DNA of 64,000 bases from Duganella aceris (lineage in GTDB: Bacteria; Pseudomonadota; Gammaproteobacteria; Burkholderiales; Burkholderiaceae_D), in assembly GCF_011090165.1 (NCBI RefSeq), contig NZ_JAADJT010000004.1:62001-126000 (forward strand), given 5' to 3'. The notes beneath the pieces are model-generated. The model was not told the DNA's origin. It saw nothing but the letters and a program-made list of their open reading frames with translations, and searched no databases. Positions 27,157-35,886 of the stretch are shown one piece after another. How positions within the stretch are numbered: position 1 is the first letter of the stretch; each line of letters begins with the position of its first letter. The translations under genes were made by a program, and so were the position numbers.

Positions 27157-27930
27157 TCAGAGCGGCTTGCGGTACAGGTCGAACAAGGCGGCCGCCGCCA
27201 GCAGCGCGACATAGATCGCGGTCTGCGCCGCGATCGCCGCCAGGTCGGCGCCGCCGCCGTCGTGGTACACCAGCCAGTCGCTGCGGGTGAAGCGGTCCAG
27301 GTGCGGCAGCAGCAAGGCCAGGCCGTCGATGCCGGTCTCGAGCGCCCGCTGGCCGACGCCGCGCGCGCCCATGGCGCCGTGGCCCAGCAGCTGCAAGGCG
27401 CCGATCACGCGCGCCAGCAGGTAGAAGCAAAACGTCGCGGCCAGCGCCGGCAGCACCTGGTTCAGGCTCAGGCTGCACAGCAGCGCGAAGGCGGCCACGA
27501 TCCAGCATTCGCCCAGCAGCGACAAGGCCCACAGGCCCGCCTGGTCCGGCGGCGCGAAGAACAGGCCGAGCGCGCCGAACAGCAGCGCCGGCAGCAGCGC
27601 CAGCGCGCCGAAGCCGGCCAGCTTGCCGAACAGGTAGACCGCGCGCGGCATCGGCAACGCCAGCAGCAGTTGCAGCCCTTGGTCGTGCGCTTCGCGCAGC
27701 ATGCTGGTGACGACGAAGGTGACGACCAGGAACACAGCCGCCAGCCGCAGCACCGCGCCCAGCAGCGCGGCCTGCAGCTGCCGGCTTTCGGTCAGCGCCA
27801 GTTCGCCGAGGAAGCCGCTGAGGCCGACCGCCGCCAGCGCCATCAGCAGCAGCAGCCACAGCAGCCGGTTGCGCAAGGCTTCCAGCAGCGTGTAGCGGGC
27901 GATGGTGAGGGCGGCCCGGGTGTTCATCAC
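27157..27930 (-). CDS. ABC-2 type transporter permease within the filament operon
   Basis: 257 residues, six predicted membrane helices with the layout of ABC-2/NosY-like exporter permeases ('ARYTLLEALRNRLLWLLLLMAL' at the N-terminus). It overlaps the preceding prepilin gene by 4 bases (ATGA). No ATPase lies beside it; the only candidate is the ABC ATPase at 38721-39437, first gene of the same operon, 11 kb upstream. Such a split pair flanking filament genes suggests that export and filament assembly are coupled (inference). The substrate is unknown. Confidence 0.82.
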   Translation of the reverse strand: MMNTRAALTIARYTLLEALRNRLLWLLLLMALAAVGLSGFLGELALTESRQLQAALLGAVLRLAAVFLVVTFVVTSMLREAHDQGLQLLLALPMPRAVYLFGKLAGFGALALLPALLFGALGLFFAPPDQAGLWALSLLGECWIVAAFALLCSLSLNQVLPALAATFCFYLLARVIGALQLLGHGAMGARGVGQRALETGIDGLALLLPHLDRFTRSDWLVYHDGGGADLAAIAAQTAIYVALLAAAALFDLYRKPL

Positions 27931-28634
27931 GGCAGGCGCTGCACCGCCACCATGCGGTTGAACAGGATGTTGGGCGAGATCCAGTTGACCATGTCGTCGA
28001 ACGCGCCGCCCGGCGCCAGCGGATTATCGGCGGTGTCTCGGTTGATCAGCAGGATGCCGCCGCTTTGCAGATTGGTTTTTTCATCGACGTTGTCGACGCC
28101 GGCGTCGGCGATCTGGGTGTTCTGGTCGCTGGTGCCGCCGTAGCCGTTGCGGCCGAACGAAATGATGGCCACCGGCACGTCGTTGATCCCGGTCGCCTGA
28201 ATCAGCTGGCCGGAACTGTCGCGGGTCTTGACGGTGATGTCGCGCGCGCTGCCCAGTTTGAAGGTGACCAGGCTGTCGCTGAAGGCCGGCGTGACGGTGT
28301 AGCCGAGGACGCGGTTCCAACCGTCCAGGCGCGGCACCGCCAGCGTGGCCCACGGCAGCAAGCCGGTCCGCTTGCGGCAGGTGCTGCCGATGCGGTCCTC
28401 CAGGCCGTTGCTGGACGAAATGGCCGGGCAGGGCAGATAACCCCTGCTCATGGCGAAGCCCAGCAAGGCTTCCTTCGCGTCCTCCATCGTGCGCCGCGTT
28501 TCGGTGACGCGTTTTTGTTCCAGCAGCGTGCCGAGCGGGGCGATCATGCCGCCGATCACCAAGCCCACGATCAGCAGCACGATCGCGATCTCGATCAGCG
28601 TGAAACCGCTCTGACGATGACGGCTAGGGTTCAT
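27927..28634 (-). CDS. Prepilin-like protein (type II secretion minor-pilin type)
   Basis: 235 residues with prepilin site 'SG|FTLIEIAIVLLIVGLVIGG'. The body has 'LLGFAMSRGYLPCPA', a motif of large pseudopilins found in betaproteobacterial T2SS-like loci, and two early cysteines that may form a disulphide. At 235 residues it is longer than a major pilin, so a minor or tip subunit is likely. Overlaps both neighbours (11 bp with the PilP/GspC-like gene, 4 bp with the permease). Confidence 0.82.
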   Translation of the reverse strand: MNPSRHRQSGFTLIEIAIVLLIVGLVIGGMIAPLGTLLEQKRVTETRRTMEDAKEALLGFAMSRGYLPCPAISSSNGLEDRIGSTCRKRTGLLPWATLAVPRLDGWNRVLGYTVTPAFSDSLVTFKLGSARDITVKTRDSSGQLIQATGINDVPVAIISFGRNGYGGTSDQNTQIADAGVDNVDEKTNLQSGGILLINRDTADNPLAPGGAFDDMVNWISPNILFNRMVAVQRLP

Positions 28635-29175
28635 TGATGTCCTTGATCTTTTCCTGGTCCGCGTCGTAGCGCTGGCCCGTTTTCAATCGTACTTTCCGCC
28701 CCGACGGCAGCGTGACCACCGCCGACGGCGCGTTGCCGCGGGCGATACGCACATTGCCCTGGCTGCCGGCCTGCGGCACGCCATTGAGCCAGACGGTGCT
28801 GCGGCCGCTGCTGTTGCGCAGCATGCCGTTCAGCTCCAGCATCTCGCGCGGGGCGGCGGCCTGGGCCGCGCCGGCGTCCGGTGTTCCCGGCGTCGTTCCC
28901 GGCGGCGCGGCCGGCGGCATCCCGGGCGGCATTCCGGGGGAACTCGGCTCGGCAGCGGCCGGCATACCGTTCGCTGCGGGGAGCCCGGGCATGGACTGCC
29001 CGGCGGACGGGCCGTTCACCGCCGGCGCCGGCGCGGTGCGCCGGGCATCGATCTCGCTGCGTTCGGCGCGCGAGAAAAACAGTCGTCCCAGCGCCTGCCC
29101 GCTCTGCGCCGTCGCCGCCATCGGCGCCCACAGCAGCAAGGTCAGCGCGGCGGCAAGCCGTATCGGTCGGGTCAT
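28624..29175 (-). CDS. Exported PilP/MshK/GspC-like protein
   Basis: 183 residues. A signal peptide (~1-24, 'LAAALTLLLWAPMAATAQS') is followed by a long Pro/Ala/Gly-rich linker (~45-110). A small C-terminal beta domain ('LELNGMLRNSSGRSTVWLNGVPQA...') resembles the homology region of GspC/PilP/MshK, which docks inner-membrane components to the secretin. It starts at the ATG overlapping the PilO-like stop (ATGA); the frame stays open upstream but runs through the neighbour. Assignment to this role rests on operon position and the domain pattern. Confidence 0.68.
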   Translation of the reverse strand: MTRPIRLAAALTLLLWAPMAATAQSGQALGRLFFSRAERSEIDARRTAPAPAVNGPSAGQSMPGLPAANGMPAAAEPSSPGMPPGMPPAAPPGTTPGTPDAGAAQAAAPREMLELNGMLRNSSGRSTVWLNGVPQAGSQGNVRIARGNAPSAVVTLPSGRKVRLKTGQRYDADQEKIKDINEP

Positions 29176-29843
29176 CGCTTGCCTTTCTTGCGTTCGGCCG
29201 GCGGCGCCTTGGGCGCCTTCTCCAGGCTGATCCAGTTGAGGGTGCAGTCGGCGCCGAGCGCCGGTCCGCTGTCGGCGACCCGGCCCAGGCGCTTGACCGC
29301 GCAATTTTGCACCGCGAAGAAACTGGTCTGCCGCAGATCCGCGAGGAAATTCAGCAAATCCTCTTCGTGCAATAATTCCATGTGCAGGCGCATGCGGCTG
29401 CCGTGCAGCTGATAGTCGCCCAGGTCCAGCTGCGCCTCCATCCGCACCGCCTGTTGCGGCTCGATCTCGTAGCTCAGCGGCGGCAATTGGCGCCGCTCCT
29501 GCGCCATGCGGATCGCGTCCACCCATTCCAGGCGCCGCTCGGCGCCGATCAGGCCGCGCCGCTCCAGGTTGATGTAGCGCGGCTGGAAATTGCGGATGTC
29601 GCGCTTTTCATTGTCGATATGGACGTACAGCGAATAGGCCTCGTCGCGCGCGCGCTGCGCCAGCGCCATGCGTTCGTCGGCTTCCTGCAGCTTCCACAGG
29701 CTGATCAGCACGGCCGTCAGGCAGAACACCGCGCACGCGATCGCGGTCAGCACGGCGGTGCGGATCAGGCCGAACTCGCCGATCCAGGTCGGCAGCGCGA
29801 CCAGCGCCGGGGTTTTCTTGCCGGTGGCGGATTTGGGCGTCAT
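29172..29843 (-). CDS. PilO/GspM-like inner-membrane assembly protein
   Basis: 223 residues: short cytoplasmic N-terminus, one membrane helix (~28-50, 'AVLTAIACAVFCLTAVLISLW'), a coiled-coil stretch (~52-85) and a periplasmic alpha/beta domain. This bitopic layout and the gene position between a GspL/PilMN-like and a PilP/GspC-like gene point to the PilO/GspM role: linking the cytoplasmic platform to periplasmic partners. Overlaps both neighbours by 4 bases. Sequence similarity to known PilO is weak by eye. Confidence 0.65.
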   Translation of the reverse strand: MTPKSATGKKTPALVALPTWIGEFGLIRTAVLTAIACAVFCLTAVLISLWKLQEADERMALAQRARDEAYSLYVHIDNEKRDIRNFQPRYINLERRGLIGAERRLEWVDAIRMAQERRQLPPLSYEIEPQQAVRMEAQLDLGDYQLHGSRMRLHMELLHEEDLLNFLADLRQTSFFAVQNCAVKRLGRVADSGPALGADCTLNWISLEKAPKAPPAERKKGKR

Positions 29844-31405
29844 GGCTTCCAGCTCAGGTTGAGCGCGAACCGGGCGCGGGTTTCAACGGTGGATTGTCCG
29901 GCCTTGCCGCTGAGCTTGACCGACGAGCGGGTGTCGAGCGGCGGCCGCTCGATCGCCACCGTGACGTGCGGATTGCGCGCCAGCTGCATGGCGAAGCGGT
30001 TCATGGTGTCGACGGCGGTGCGGTAGTCGTCGCCGTCGGCGATGATCTCCGCCTCCAGCAGCAGCGCCTGCGGCGGCTTGACGGGGATGCCCGCCATCAG
30101 CGACGAGATCGGCATGCTTTGCACTTCGCCCTGGACCGGCGCCGCGCTGTCGGCGCCGGCGCTGACCTTCCAGTCCAGCTGCAGCAGCTGGATGCCGGGC
30201 GACTGCTCCAGCGCCTCGCTCAGCACCAGCATCATGTCCAGCGGCGACGGCGCCTGGGTCGCCAGCATGCGCTCGACATTGACGGCGGCGCGCATGTTGG
30301 CGGTGCTGGTCACGCGCGGCGGCATGGCGGCCATCACCGCGCGGTAGCGCTGCGTGTACAGGCTGGACTCGGCGCTGAGCCGGTCGCTGTCGGCATTGGC
30401 CTGATAGTACTGCCACAGATTGACGCCGACCCAGACCACGCAGGCGGCGGCCACCGTGGCGCTGCCGGCGTACAGCGCGACCTTGGTGCGCCACAGATGG
30501 AAATAGCGCTGCCATTTGCCGAGCGTGTAGCGGCTGGCCGGGGCCAACCGCGCCAGCAGCGCCAGCAGCATCGGGTCGGCCAGCCGCGCCGCCAGCTCGG
30601 CCACGGCGGCGTCGCCGGTCTTGAGGCCGGCCAGCGTCTCGGCGTGGCGCAGCGCGATGAAGCGGAACGCCGTTTCCGGGCCGTCCTCGCACTGTTGTTC
30701 CAGCATCGCGTGGCCGGAGGCGGGCGCCACCAGCGCCACCTGCAGCACGCTGCCACGGCCGATCAGGCGCACGCTGGTCAGGAATTGCTGGGTCTTGGTG
30801 ATTTCGGCGCCGATGTCGACCGGGGCGCCGTCGCGGTCGATTGCCAGCGTCAGGCGCGAAAACTTGAGCCGGCCCTGGTGGAAATAGCTCTGGCGCCAGC
30901 CGGCCGATTGCTGGGTGACCAGCAACAGATGTTCGTCGCGCAGCCCCAGTTTGCGCACCAGTTCGGTACTCAGCAGCGTGGTCGAGTACAGGCCGGCCAA
31001 CGGCATTTTCAATTGTTCCAGCGCTTCCGCCCACGGCTGCACCGCCGACGGATTGGTCAGCGCCGACAACAGCACCACGTCGTCGCGGCGGCCGGTGGCC
31101 TCGCGGCCCTGCACCTGGACGTGGCGGAACGGCGTTTCGCGATACTGCTGCAGCACCCGGCGCTGCAGCAGCTTGCGGCCGGCGCGGCCGCCCACGTGCG
31201 GCGCGTGGACGCGCTGGAAGTCCTCCTCGATCACGTCGGCCAGCAGATAGGCCGGCATTTCACCGTGGTTGTCGACGTAGTCGAGGAAGGCGTCGACTCC
31301 GGCGCGGTCGTTGTTGAACACGCCGCCGCCGGCCAACCGCCCGCCTTGCCACAGGTAGGCGTGCAGCTGGTCGCCGGTCAGATAGAATAAATGTTTGCTG
31401 AACAC
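29840..31405 (-). CDS. GspL/PilM-PilN-like bitopic platform protein
   Basis: 521 residues. A cytoplasmic part (~1-310) with actin-like-fold character ('LYSTTLLSTELVRKLGL', 'LLLVTQQSAGWRQSYFHQGRLKF') is followed by one membrane helix (~318-340) and a periplasmic domain (~345-521). This is the GspL layout, equivalent to a PilM-PilN fusion. In the MSHA locus of this window the same functions are split over two genes (49224-50171 and 50168-50845). Expected partner: the GspE-like ATPase 34330-32615. Overlaps the next gene by 4 bases. Confidence 0.7.
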   Translation of the reverse strand: MFSKHLFYLTGDQLHAYLWQGGRLAGGGVFNNDRAGVDAFLDYVDNHGEMPAYLLADVIEEDFQRVHAPHVGGRAGRKLLQRRVLQQYRETPFRHVQVQGREATGRRDDVVLLSALTNPSAVQPWAEALEQLKMPLAGLYSTTLLSTELVRKLGLRDEHLLLVTQQSAGWRQSYFHQGRLKFSRLTLAIDRDGAPVDIGAEITKTQQFLTSVRLIGRGSVLQVALVAPASGHAMLEQQCEDGPETAFRFIALRHAETLAGLKTGDAAVAELAARLADPMLLALLARLAPASRYTLGKWQRYFHLWRTKVALYAGSATVAAACVVWVGVNLWQYYQANADSDRLSAESSLYTQRYRAVMAAMPPRVTSTANMRAAVNVERMLATQAPSPLDMMLVLSEALEQSPGIQLLQLDWKVSAGADSAAPVQGEVQSMPISSLMAGIPVKPPQALLLEAEIIADGDDYRTAVDTMNRFAMQLARNPHVTVAIERPPLDTRSSVKLSGKAGQSTVETRARFALNLSWKP

Positions 31406-31412
31406 GGTGGCC

Positions 31413-32615
31413 TCAGGTCCTGATCTTGCTGATCGTATCGTAAATCGGGCCCATCACCGACAACATGATCCAGCCCACCATCAGGCCGAGGATCACCGTC
31501 ATCGCCGGTTCGATCAGCGACTGCACCTTCTCGATCATTTCCTTCACTTCGCGGTTGTAGAAATAGCTGACGTTGTGCAGCGCGCCGTCGAGCGCGCCGG
31601 TGGCTTCGCCGACCTTGAGCATGCGGATCACCAGCGGCGGAAAAATCCCGGTCTGCTGGAACGCGGCGGTGATGCCCTGGCCTTCGGAAATCAGCTGCGC
31701 GGCGCGGCGCAGGCCGGCCGCCACCACGCGGTTGCCGACGATGCCTTCGGACAGGCGGATGCATTCGAGGATGGTGATGCCGGAGGCATACATCATGGCG
31801 AAGAAGGTGGCGAAGCGCGCCAGAATGATCTTGTGCAGCACCGGTCCGACCATCCAGACCCGCAGCTTGAAGCCGTCGGCGGCGTAGCGCGCCTGCTCGC
31901 TGCGCGCCAGCCAGGAGCGGCCGCCGATCCAGGCCGCCACCGGCAGCGCGACCAGGATGTACCAGTAATTGATGAAAATATTCGACACGAAGATCAGCGC
32001 GCGGGTGTGGATCGGCAGCGTGTTGCCCATGTTTTTGACGAAGGCCGTCAGCTGCGGCACCAGGTAGATCATCAGAAAAAAGGTCACGCCGGTGACGAAC
32101 AGGCCGACGGCGGCCGGATACATCACGATCTTCTTGGTCTGCGAGGCCAGCTCGTCCTGCCACTTCAGGCTTTCCGACAGGTTCTTGAACACCTCGGCCA
32201 GCTTGCCGCTCTGCTCGCCGGCGGTGATCAGGCTGGTGAAGGTGAGGTCGAACACCTCCGGATACGCGGCCAGCGCGGCCGACAGCTGCTGGCCGCCCTC
32301 GATGTTTTCGATCAGCCCGGTGATCATCTCGCGGAAGCGCGGATGGTCGATGCTTTCGCGCAGGTCGTTCAAGCCTTCGAGGATGGGCACGCCGGCGCCG
32401 GTCAGCTGCTCCATGTGGAAGCAGAAGTTGATCAGGTCGCGGCGCGTGATGACGCGCTTGAGCGCCAGCACCCGCGAGCGCGAGACGCGGCAATCGATCA
32501 GGTCCAGGCCCATGCGGTGCAGGCGCAGCTCCAGGTCCGGCTCGTTGGAGGCGTCCATGTTGCCGGGCTGGATCTGGCCGCCGGCGTCCATCGCGCGGTA
32601 GAAGTATTGGGGCAT
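31413..32615 (-). CDS. GspF/MshG-like platform protein
   Basis: 400 residues, T2SS/T4P inner-membrane platform family: two GspF repeats (~65-190 and ~270-395), each followed by membrane helices; motifs 'FCFHMEQLTGAGVPILEGL' and 'FATFFAMMYASGITILECI'. It would convert ATPase motion into pilin extraction. The start ATG at 32615 overlaps the GspE stop by one base (TGATG); longer readings in the frame run into GspE. Ends 7 bp before the GspL-like gene. Confidence 0.92.
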   Translation of the reverse strand: MPQYFYRAMDAGGQIQPGNMDASNEPDLELRLHRMGLDLIDCRVSRSRVLALKRVITRRDLINFCFHMEQLTGAGVPILEGLNDLRESIDHPRFREMITGLIENIEGGQQLSAALAAYPEVFDLTFTSLITAGEQSGKLAEVFKNLSESLKWQDELASQTKKIVMYPAAVGLFVTGVTFFLMIYLVPQLTAFVKNMGNTLPIHTRALIFVSNIFINYWYILVALPVAAWIGGRSWLARSEQARYAADGFKLRVWMVGPVLHKIILARFATFFAMMYASGITILECIRLSEGIVGNRVVAAGLRRAAQLISEGQGITAAFQQTGIFPPLVIRMLKVGEATGALDGALHNVSYFYNREVKEMIEKVQSLIEPAMTVILGLMVGWIMLSVMGPIYDTISKIRT

Positions 32616-34330
32616 CAGTGGATCCGCTCGCTCAGGCGTTCGGTCAGGTCCACCACGCGGCCGACTTCCTCCAGCGTGGTGACGCCCTCGATCACGCGGC
32701 GCACGCCGTCGTCGATCAGGCTGTGGAAGCCGCCGCTGGCGGCCGCCGTCTTCAGCTCGCGCGAGGAGGCGCGGCGCGCCACCATCTCGTCCAGCGCCGG
32801 CGTCATCTTCAGCAACTCGATGATGGCGATGCGGCCCTTGTAGCCCTGGTGCGCACACTGGTCGCAGCCGACCGCGCGGTACAGCGTCTGCGGACCGACG
32901 TCTTGCCCCAGGCCGAGCAGGCGGCGCTCGACGTCGTCGGCCACGTGCGGCTCGCGGCAGCTCGGGCACAGCCGGCGCACCAGCCGCTGCGCGATGATGC
33001 CGATGATGTTGCCGGCCATGATGTCCGGCACCACGCCGATGTCGAGCAGGCGCGGGATCGAGCCGATCGCCGAATTGGTGTGCAGCGTCGAGTACACCTG
33101 GTGGCCGGTCATGGCGGCGGAGAAGGCCATTTCGGCGGTCTCCTTGTCGCGGATCTCGCCGACCAGGATGATGTCCGGATCCTGCCGCATCATCGAGCGG
33201 ATGCCCTCGGCGAAGCCCATCTTGACCGATTCGTTGACCGAGGTTTGCCGGATCATGTTCATCGGATACTCGACCGGATCCTCCAGCGTCATGATGTTGA
33301 CGCTCTCGGTGTTGATGTGGTTGAGGATCGAATACAGCGTGGTGGTCTTGCCGGAGCCGGTCGGCCCGGTCACCAGGATCACGCCGTCGGGGCGCGCGAT
33401 CATCAGCTTGAGCAGGCTCAGTTCATCCTCGCCCAGGCCGAGGCCGTCGAGCGGCACGATGCCTTTTTGCCGGTCCAGCACCCGCAGCACGAAGTTCTCG
33501 CCGTGCGTGGTCGGCTGCGCCGAGGCGCGGAAGTCGATCTGGCGGCCGGAGAACTTGATCGAGATGCGGCCGTCCTGCGGTGCGCGGGTCTCGGCGATGT
33601 TCATGGTCGACATCACCTTCAGCCGCACCGCCATCGCCGGCCAGTAGGATTTGTGCAGGCTGCGGATCTGGCGCAGGATGCCGTCGATGCGGTAGCGGAT
33701 GCGCAGGAACGATTGCTCCGGCTCGAAGTGCAGGTCGGAGGCGCTGTTCTGCACCGCGTCGGCCAGGATGGCGTCGATCAGGCGCACCATCGGCTGGCTG
33801 TACTCGTCCGAGGTGGTGCCCAGGCTGGCGTAGTTGACTTCGCCGGTCTCGATCTCGTGCAGGATGCCGTCGATCGACAGCTCGAAGCCGTAGTACTGGT
33901 CGATGGCGCGCTGGATGTCGGACTCGTTGACCAGCAGCGGCGTGATGGTGATGCCCTTGACCAGCATGGCGCTGATCTGGTCCAGCGCGACGATGTTGCT
34001 GGTGTCGGACATGGCCAGGATCAGGTTGTCGGTGGCGCGTTCGTAGACGATCGGGAACACCCGGTAGCGCTTTGCCACTTCCTTCGGGATCAGCTTGAGC
34101 GCGATCGCGTCCACCACCAGGCTGTTGAGGTCGGCGCTTTGCTGGTTGAGGTTTTCCGACAGCGCCTCGCGCACCGTGGCCTCGGTGACGAAGCCCAGCG
34201 TGATCAACAGTTTTCCCAGCGGCTCGTTGCTGCGTTTTTGCTCGATCAGCGCGATGCGCAGCTGGTCTTCGCTGATGACGCCTTTTTGGATCAGCAGTTT
34301 GCCGAGTGGGAGTTTTGCTTGTTCCGCCAT
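32615..34330 (-). CDS. GspE/MshE-like assembly ATPase of the second operon
   Basis: 571 residues. N-terminal MshEN-type repeats (~8-70), then the secretion ATPase core with Walker A 'GPTGSGKTTT', Asp boxes, Walker B 'DPDIILVGEIRD', 'TGHQVYSTLHTN' and a zinc-binding C-P-S-C/C-D-Q-C region. It powers pilin assembly. The arginines that begin c-di-GMP-binding MshEN motifs (R-L-G) are replaced by Pro in both repeats ('PLGKLLIQKG', 'PLGKLLITLG'), and the Gln ending the second motif is Asn. Binding of c-di-GMP may thus be lost or altered relative to the paralogue at 39588. Confidence 0.93.
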   Translation of the reverse strand: MAEQAKLPLGKLLIQKGVISEDQLRIALIEQKRSNEPLGKLLITLGFVTEATVREALSENLNQQSADLNSLVVDAIALKLIPKEVAKRYRVFPIVYERATDNLILAMSDTSNIVALDQISAMLVKGITITPLLVNESDIQRAIDQYYGFELSIDGILHEIETGEVNYASLGTTSDEYSQPMVRLIDAILADAVQNSASDLHFEPEQSFLRIRYRIDGILRQIRSLHKSYWPAMAVRLKVMSTMNIAETRAPQDGRISIKFSGRQIDFRASAQPTTHGENFVLRVLDRQKGIVPLDGLGLGEDELSLLKLMIARPDGVILVTGPTGSGKTTTLYSILNHINTESVNIMTLEDPVEYPMNMIRQTSVNESVKMGFAEGIRSMMRQDPDIILVGEIRDKETAEMAFSAAMTGHQVYSTLHTNSAIGSIPRLLDIGVVPDIMAGNIIGIIAQRLVRRLCPSCREPHVADDVERRLLGLGQDVGPQTLYRAVGCDQCAHQGYKGRIAIIELLKMTPALDEMVARRASSRELKTAAASGGFHSLIDDGVRRVIEGVTTLEEVGRVVDLTERLSERIH

Positions 34331-34335
34331 GGTTC

Positions 34336-35886
34336 TTAATGCGCCGTGGCGCCCAGTTCATGCATGCGTTGGCGCAGCGCGTTGCGGTCGAAGCCGACCG
34401 CCTTGTCCTGCGCCAGCGCCAGCGCGCGCTGGTAATAGGTCAGCGCCAGCTTGCCCTGGTTCAGCCGGTCCAGGCCGATGGCCAGGTTGAAGGCGTAATC
34501 CGGGTTGTCCGGCGCGGCGCTGAAGGCGCGGAAATAGGTTTGCTGTGCTTCCGACCAGCGGCCCTGCTGGGCGTACAGGTTGCCGAGCGCGAACAGCAGC
34601 GGCGCCGCTTCCGGGTTGGCCGCCAGCGCCGCCTTGAGCCGGCTTTCGCTCTGGCCGGCGTCGCCCTGGCGCAGGCCGATCAGGCCGGCGGTGGCGGCGC
34701 TGTCGGCCGGATCGAGCTCCAGCAGGCGCTGGTAATAGGACGCCGCCTTGTCGCCCTGGTTCTGGCGCGCCGACAGCGCGGCCAGGCCGAGCAGGGCGTC
34801 GCGGCTGTTGCCGTCCTGACGCAGTGCGGTTTCGTATTGTTGCTGGGCCGCCGTCAGGTCGCCCCGGTTGAAGGATTGGTAGGCGCCGTCAAGCGCCGGC
34901 GACACCGCCGACGGTTGCACCGCGCGCGCGACGCGGATCTCGCCGTTGTCGGCCGCCGCGATCGGCGGCAGCTTGTCGGCGCGCGGCGCGCTCTGTTGCG
35001 CCTGGATCGCTTGCTGCGCGATCGCCAGTTCCTGCTCGGTGCGGGTCAGGCGACGCTCCAGATCATCGCGGCCGGCAGGGCTGGCCGGCGCCGGCGCGGC
35101 GCCGGCGGCCGGATCGATGGCGGGAGATGCGACGTCACCGGCGCCGGGGACGGTGTCGGCGGCCACCAGCAGCGGCGCCGGCGCGGTGCTGGTGGCGTCG
35201 GGCGGCGGCATCGGCACCGGCGGCAGGCGCGAACCGGCGCCTGGCGCCATCACGGCTTGCCAGTAATAGAACCCGAAGCCGCCCAGGATCAGCAGCAGCA
35301 TCGCTATCAGGCCGGCCAGGCGCATGCGTTCCGGATCGATGCCGGTGGGCTCGGCGGCGGCCGCCGCGCGGGCGCGCGCCGCGCCGCGCGGTTTGCGGGC
35401 GTCGGCTTTCGCGCTCCGTGCCGCCTGGGCTGCGCCGGCGGGTTTGCCGGCGGCGGCCGAGGGCGGCGCCGCGGCGGATGGCACGGCCGTCGGCGGGTTG
35501 GCGGGCGGTGTGGTGGCTGCGGGCGCCGGCGGGGGGAACGGCCGTGCCGGAGCGGGCGGGGCGGCGGGATCGGGGGCCAGGTCCAGTGTCAGCCCCGCTG
35601 CCTGATGGTCGCTGGGCGCCGGATCGGGATTGGGTGACGGGCGCGGCTCGGCGCCGGTGGACGGCGCCGGCGGCGTCAGCGGTTCCAGGCTGAAGGCGGC
35701 CATCGGTTCCAGATCCAGGCTCAGCTCGCGCTTGGCCAGCGGCGCCGCCGCCGGTGCCGCCACTGGTTCCGGTGTCAGCGCCAGGATGTCGTCGAACGCC
35801 TGCGACGGCTTGTCCAGCTCTTCTTCGGGGACCGAGTTTTGTTTGGCGCGCTCGGCTTTCTTCAGCGCCTGCATTAACAGACTCAT
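34336..35886 (-). CDS. MshN-like TPR membrane protein of the second operon
   Basis: 516 residues. A short cytoplasmic start 'MSLLMQALKKAERAKQ' (typical of MshN/GspB-like proteins) is followed by a long Pro/Ala-rich segment, one membrane helix (~193-212, 'AGLIAMLLLILGGFGFYYW'), another Pro/Ala-rich spacer, a short coiled coil (~275-300) and four or five TPR units (~335-500). Equivalent to MshN at 54662-56005 but with its membrane helix placed much later. It probably spans the periplasm and bridges platform and secretin. Overlaps the secretin gene by 4 bases. Confidence 0.8.
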   Translation of the reverse strand: MSLLMQALKKAERAKQNSVPEEELDKPSQAFDDILALTPEPVAAPAAAPLAKRELSLDLEPMAAFSLEPLTPPAPSTGAEPRPSPNPDPAPSDHQAAGLTLDLAPDPAAPPAPARPFPPPAPAATTPPANPPTAVPSAAAPPSAAAGKPAGAAQAARSAKADARKPRGAARARAAAAAEPTGIDPERMRLAGLIAMLLLILGGFGFYYWQAVMAPGAGSRLPPVPMPPPDATSTAPAPLLVAADTVPGAGDVASPAIDPAAGAAPAPASPAGRDDLERRLTRTEQELAIAQQAIQAQQSAPRADKLPPIAAADNGEIRVARAVQPSAVSPALDGAYQSFNRGDLTAAQQQYETALRQDGNSRDALLGLAALSARQNQGDKAASYYQRLLELDPADSAATAGLIGLRQGDAGQSESRLKAALAANPEAAPLLFALGNLYAQQGRWSEAQQTYFRAFSAAPDNPDYAFNLAIGLDRLNQGKLALTYYQRALALAQDKAVGFDRNALRQRMHELGATAH